Assembly (NCBI GenBank): GCA_004297235.1
Contig: SCUR01000251.1
Location: forward strand, 1-7,910
Length of the DNA stretch: 7,910 nt
Direction of reading: 5' to 3'
From: Candidatus Manganitrophaceae bacterium
GTDB taxonomy: Bacteria; Nitrospirota; Nitrospiria; SBBL01; Manganitrophaceae
Below the pieces are notes generated by a model that made no database searches, was not told where the DNA came from, and saw nothing but the letters and a program-made list of their open reading frames with translations. Within the stretch, counting starts at the first letter, position 1. Every line of letters starts with the position of its first letter. Of this stretch, positions 7,236-7,910 are shown one piece after another. The position numbers were made by a program, and so were the translations under genes.

Positions 7236-7371
7236 CCGAACCTGCGTCGCGAATATTCCGTGTCCCTTATTTCCGCGTTGCTTCTGTCCGGACGTTTGAC
7301 CGACCGCACATTTCTCAATCATGGGCCACTTTCCTCCTCCAGACCGTCACTTTTTGATTGCTAATCCTGAT

Positions 7372-7400
7372 TTGAAATCGTAGAATAGCGCCGTTTTAAT
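7372..7400 (+). promoter_or_regulatory. Candidate sigma-70 promoter of the small hypothetical gene
   Basis: TTGAAA (7372-7377) and TTTAAT (7395-7400), 17 bp apart, each match consensus at 5 of 6 positions. A start near 7407 gives a leader of about 90 nt, containing a small ACGG/CCGT hairpin. The stretch 7236-7371 upstream shows no gene or repeat that can be supported. Confidence 0.6.
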
Positions 7401-7497
7401 CCCCCATTGGATTATACCTGCATAGAAAGAGCGGACGGAACCGCCGTGCCCATCCCCCCGGCAGGCCGTCTCGGTCCCATTGGACGAAGGAGAAGTG

Positions 7498-7830
7498 GTG
7501 CACACACATAGCTTATTGAAATCGATTACGGACGAGAAAGGACAACCGCTTTACACGGACGAGGCGCTGGTCGACCACCTAGGCCAGCGGTCCTACCAGA
7601 TCGTGATGACCGCCATTCGGGAGACCCGTGAAGGAAGAAGGGGATCGATGGGCCGCCACTATCGCCAAGCGCTGGTTTATTTAAACGGCCTCGATTGGAT
7701 GATCAGGAACGGAAAGCTCGATCCGAAACTGCGGGAGGAGGCCACGCAGGGGATGGGAACCTTCATCAAAGTCTTGGCTGAAATGCACTTCCTGATGAAT
7801 GGCGGGAAAGAGAACCCTCCGACACCGTGA
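7498..7830 (+). CDS. Small hypothetical protein
   Basis: I do not recognise this 110-residue protein. It is soluble-looking, with no signal peptide or membrane segment, and appears mainly helical: a segment at about 20-45 (DEALVDHLGQRSYQIVMTAIRETREG), one at 50-70 (SMGRHYRQALVYLNGLDWMIRNG), and one at 76-101 (PKLREEATQGMGTFIKVLAEMHFLM), ending in a polar Pro-rich tail. The GTG at 7498 is chosen because AAGGAG (7487-7492) lies 5 nt upstream; an adjacent GTG (7495) and an in-frame TTG (7480) are alternatives that would add 1 or 6 residues. Codon use resembles the neighbouring genes, with a GC-rich third position. It has its own promoter, a good ribosome binding site and a terminator-like hairpin, so it is likely a real single-gene unit. 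No partner gene is in view. Confidence 0.75.
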   Translation: MHTHSLLKSITDEKGQPLYTDEALVDHLGQRSYQIVMTAIRETREGRRGSMGRHYRQALVYLNGLDWMIRNGKLDPKLREEATQGMGTFIKVLAEMHFLMNGGKENPPTP

Positions 7831-7883
7831 AATCAGCCCGCGCCCACCGACCGACTCTGTAGCAATAGGCCCTCGGACAAACA

Positions 7884-7910
7884 GGGATCCTCCGGCGAGG
7901 GGAGGATCCC
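7884..7910 (+). terminator. Terminator hairpin after the hypothetical gene (cut by window end)
   Basis: GGGATCCTCC (7884-7893) and GGAGGATCCC (7901-7910) form a perfect 10-bp stem with a 7-nt loop, 53 nt after the stop. The window ends at the last stem base, so the T-tract that would confirm it cannot be seen. Confidence 0.65.

Noticed and set aside
6617..7318. Long minus-strand open frame across the palindrome (and several plus-strand ones)
   Set aside because: The translation is Pro/Arg/Gly-rich, runs through hairpins in both copies, and starts at a non-ATG codon without a ribosome site; the two arms do not conserve a common reading frame.
7233..7322. 29-codon minus-strand frame starting ATG at 7322, with GGAGGAGG upstream, ending at the TAG of the repeat edge
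   Set aside because: The ribosome-site match is good but the peptide is short and featureless; it could be a remnant of something the repeat interrupted, but nothing supports that.

Overview
This is a GC-rich bacterial chromosome segment of mostly housekeeping and stress genes. The first 129 bases are the end of ispG, followed by proS. This dxr-rseP-ispG-proS type of neighbourhood is common in Nitrospirota and Desulfobacterota/Geobacter-like bacteria. Together with the hsp20-lon pair and the base composition it suggests a Nitrospirota-like organism, but that is inference from context, not a database match.

Layout. 1-1943: ispG (3' end) and proS, separated by a 77-bp palindrome built of tandem heptamers that contains the ispG stop codon. 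2192-2791: a stand-alone, cysteine-free ribosomal protein S4 gene (rpsD type) with its own candidate promoter. 2962-5831: a two-gene operon of a small heat-shock protein (Hsp20) and an ATP-dependent Lon protease. The genes overlap by 4 bp, lie behind a candidate sigma-70 promoter and end in a strong intrinsic terminator at 5850-5881. 5982-6494 (minus strand): a secreted Cu/Zn superoxide dismutase, convergent with lon, with a clear promoter at 6591-6620. 7498-7830: a small gene of unknown function with its own promoter, ribosome binding site and terminator-like hairpin at the window end.

The most unusual part is the non-coding stretch 6638-7235. It is a 598-bp imperfect palindrome made of two diverged copies of one repeat, facing each other and bounded by TAGTGTCC...GGACACTA. 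Its centre falls in an A9 run. Each arm carries the same series of hairpins. Between the arms the stems of at least two hairpins differ by paired, compensating substitutions while the loops stay nearly the same, as expected of an element selected for folded structure. A fragment of the same family lies between lon and sodC (5921-5942). No transposase, reverse transcriptase or other protein gene is associated with it here.

Functionally, the window combines isoprenoid and aminoacyl-tRNA synthesis (ispG, proS), translation (S4), protein quality control (Hsp20 holds unfolding proteins, Lon degrades them) and envelope oxidative defence (SodC). Apart from hsp20-lon, the genes appear to be separate transcription units.
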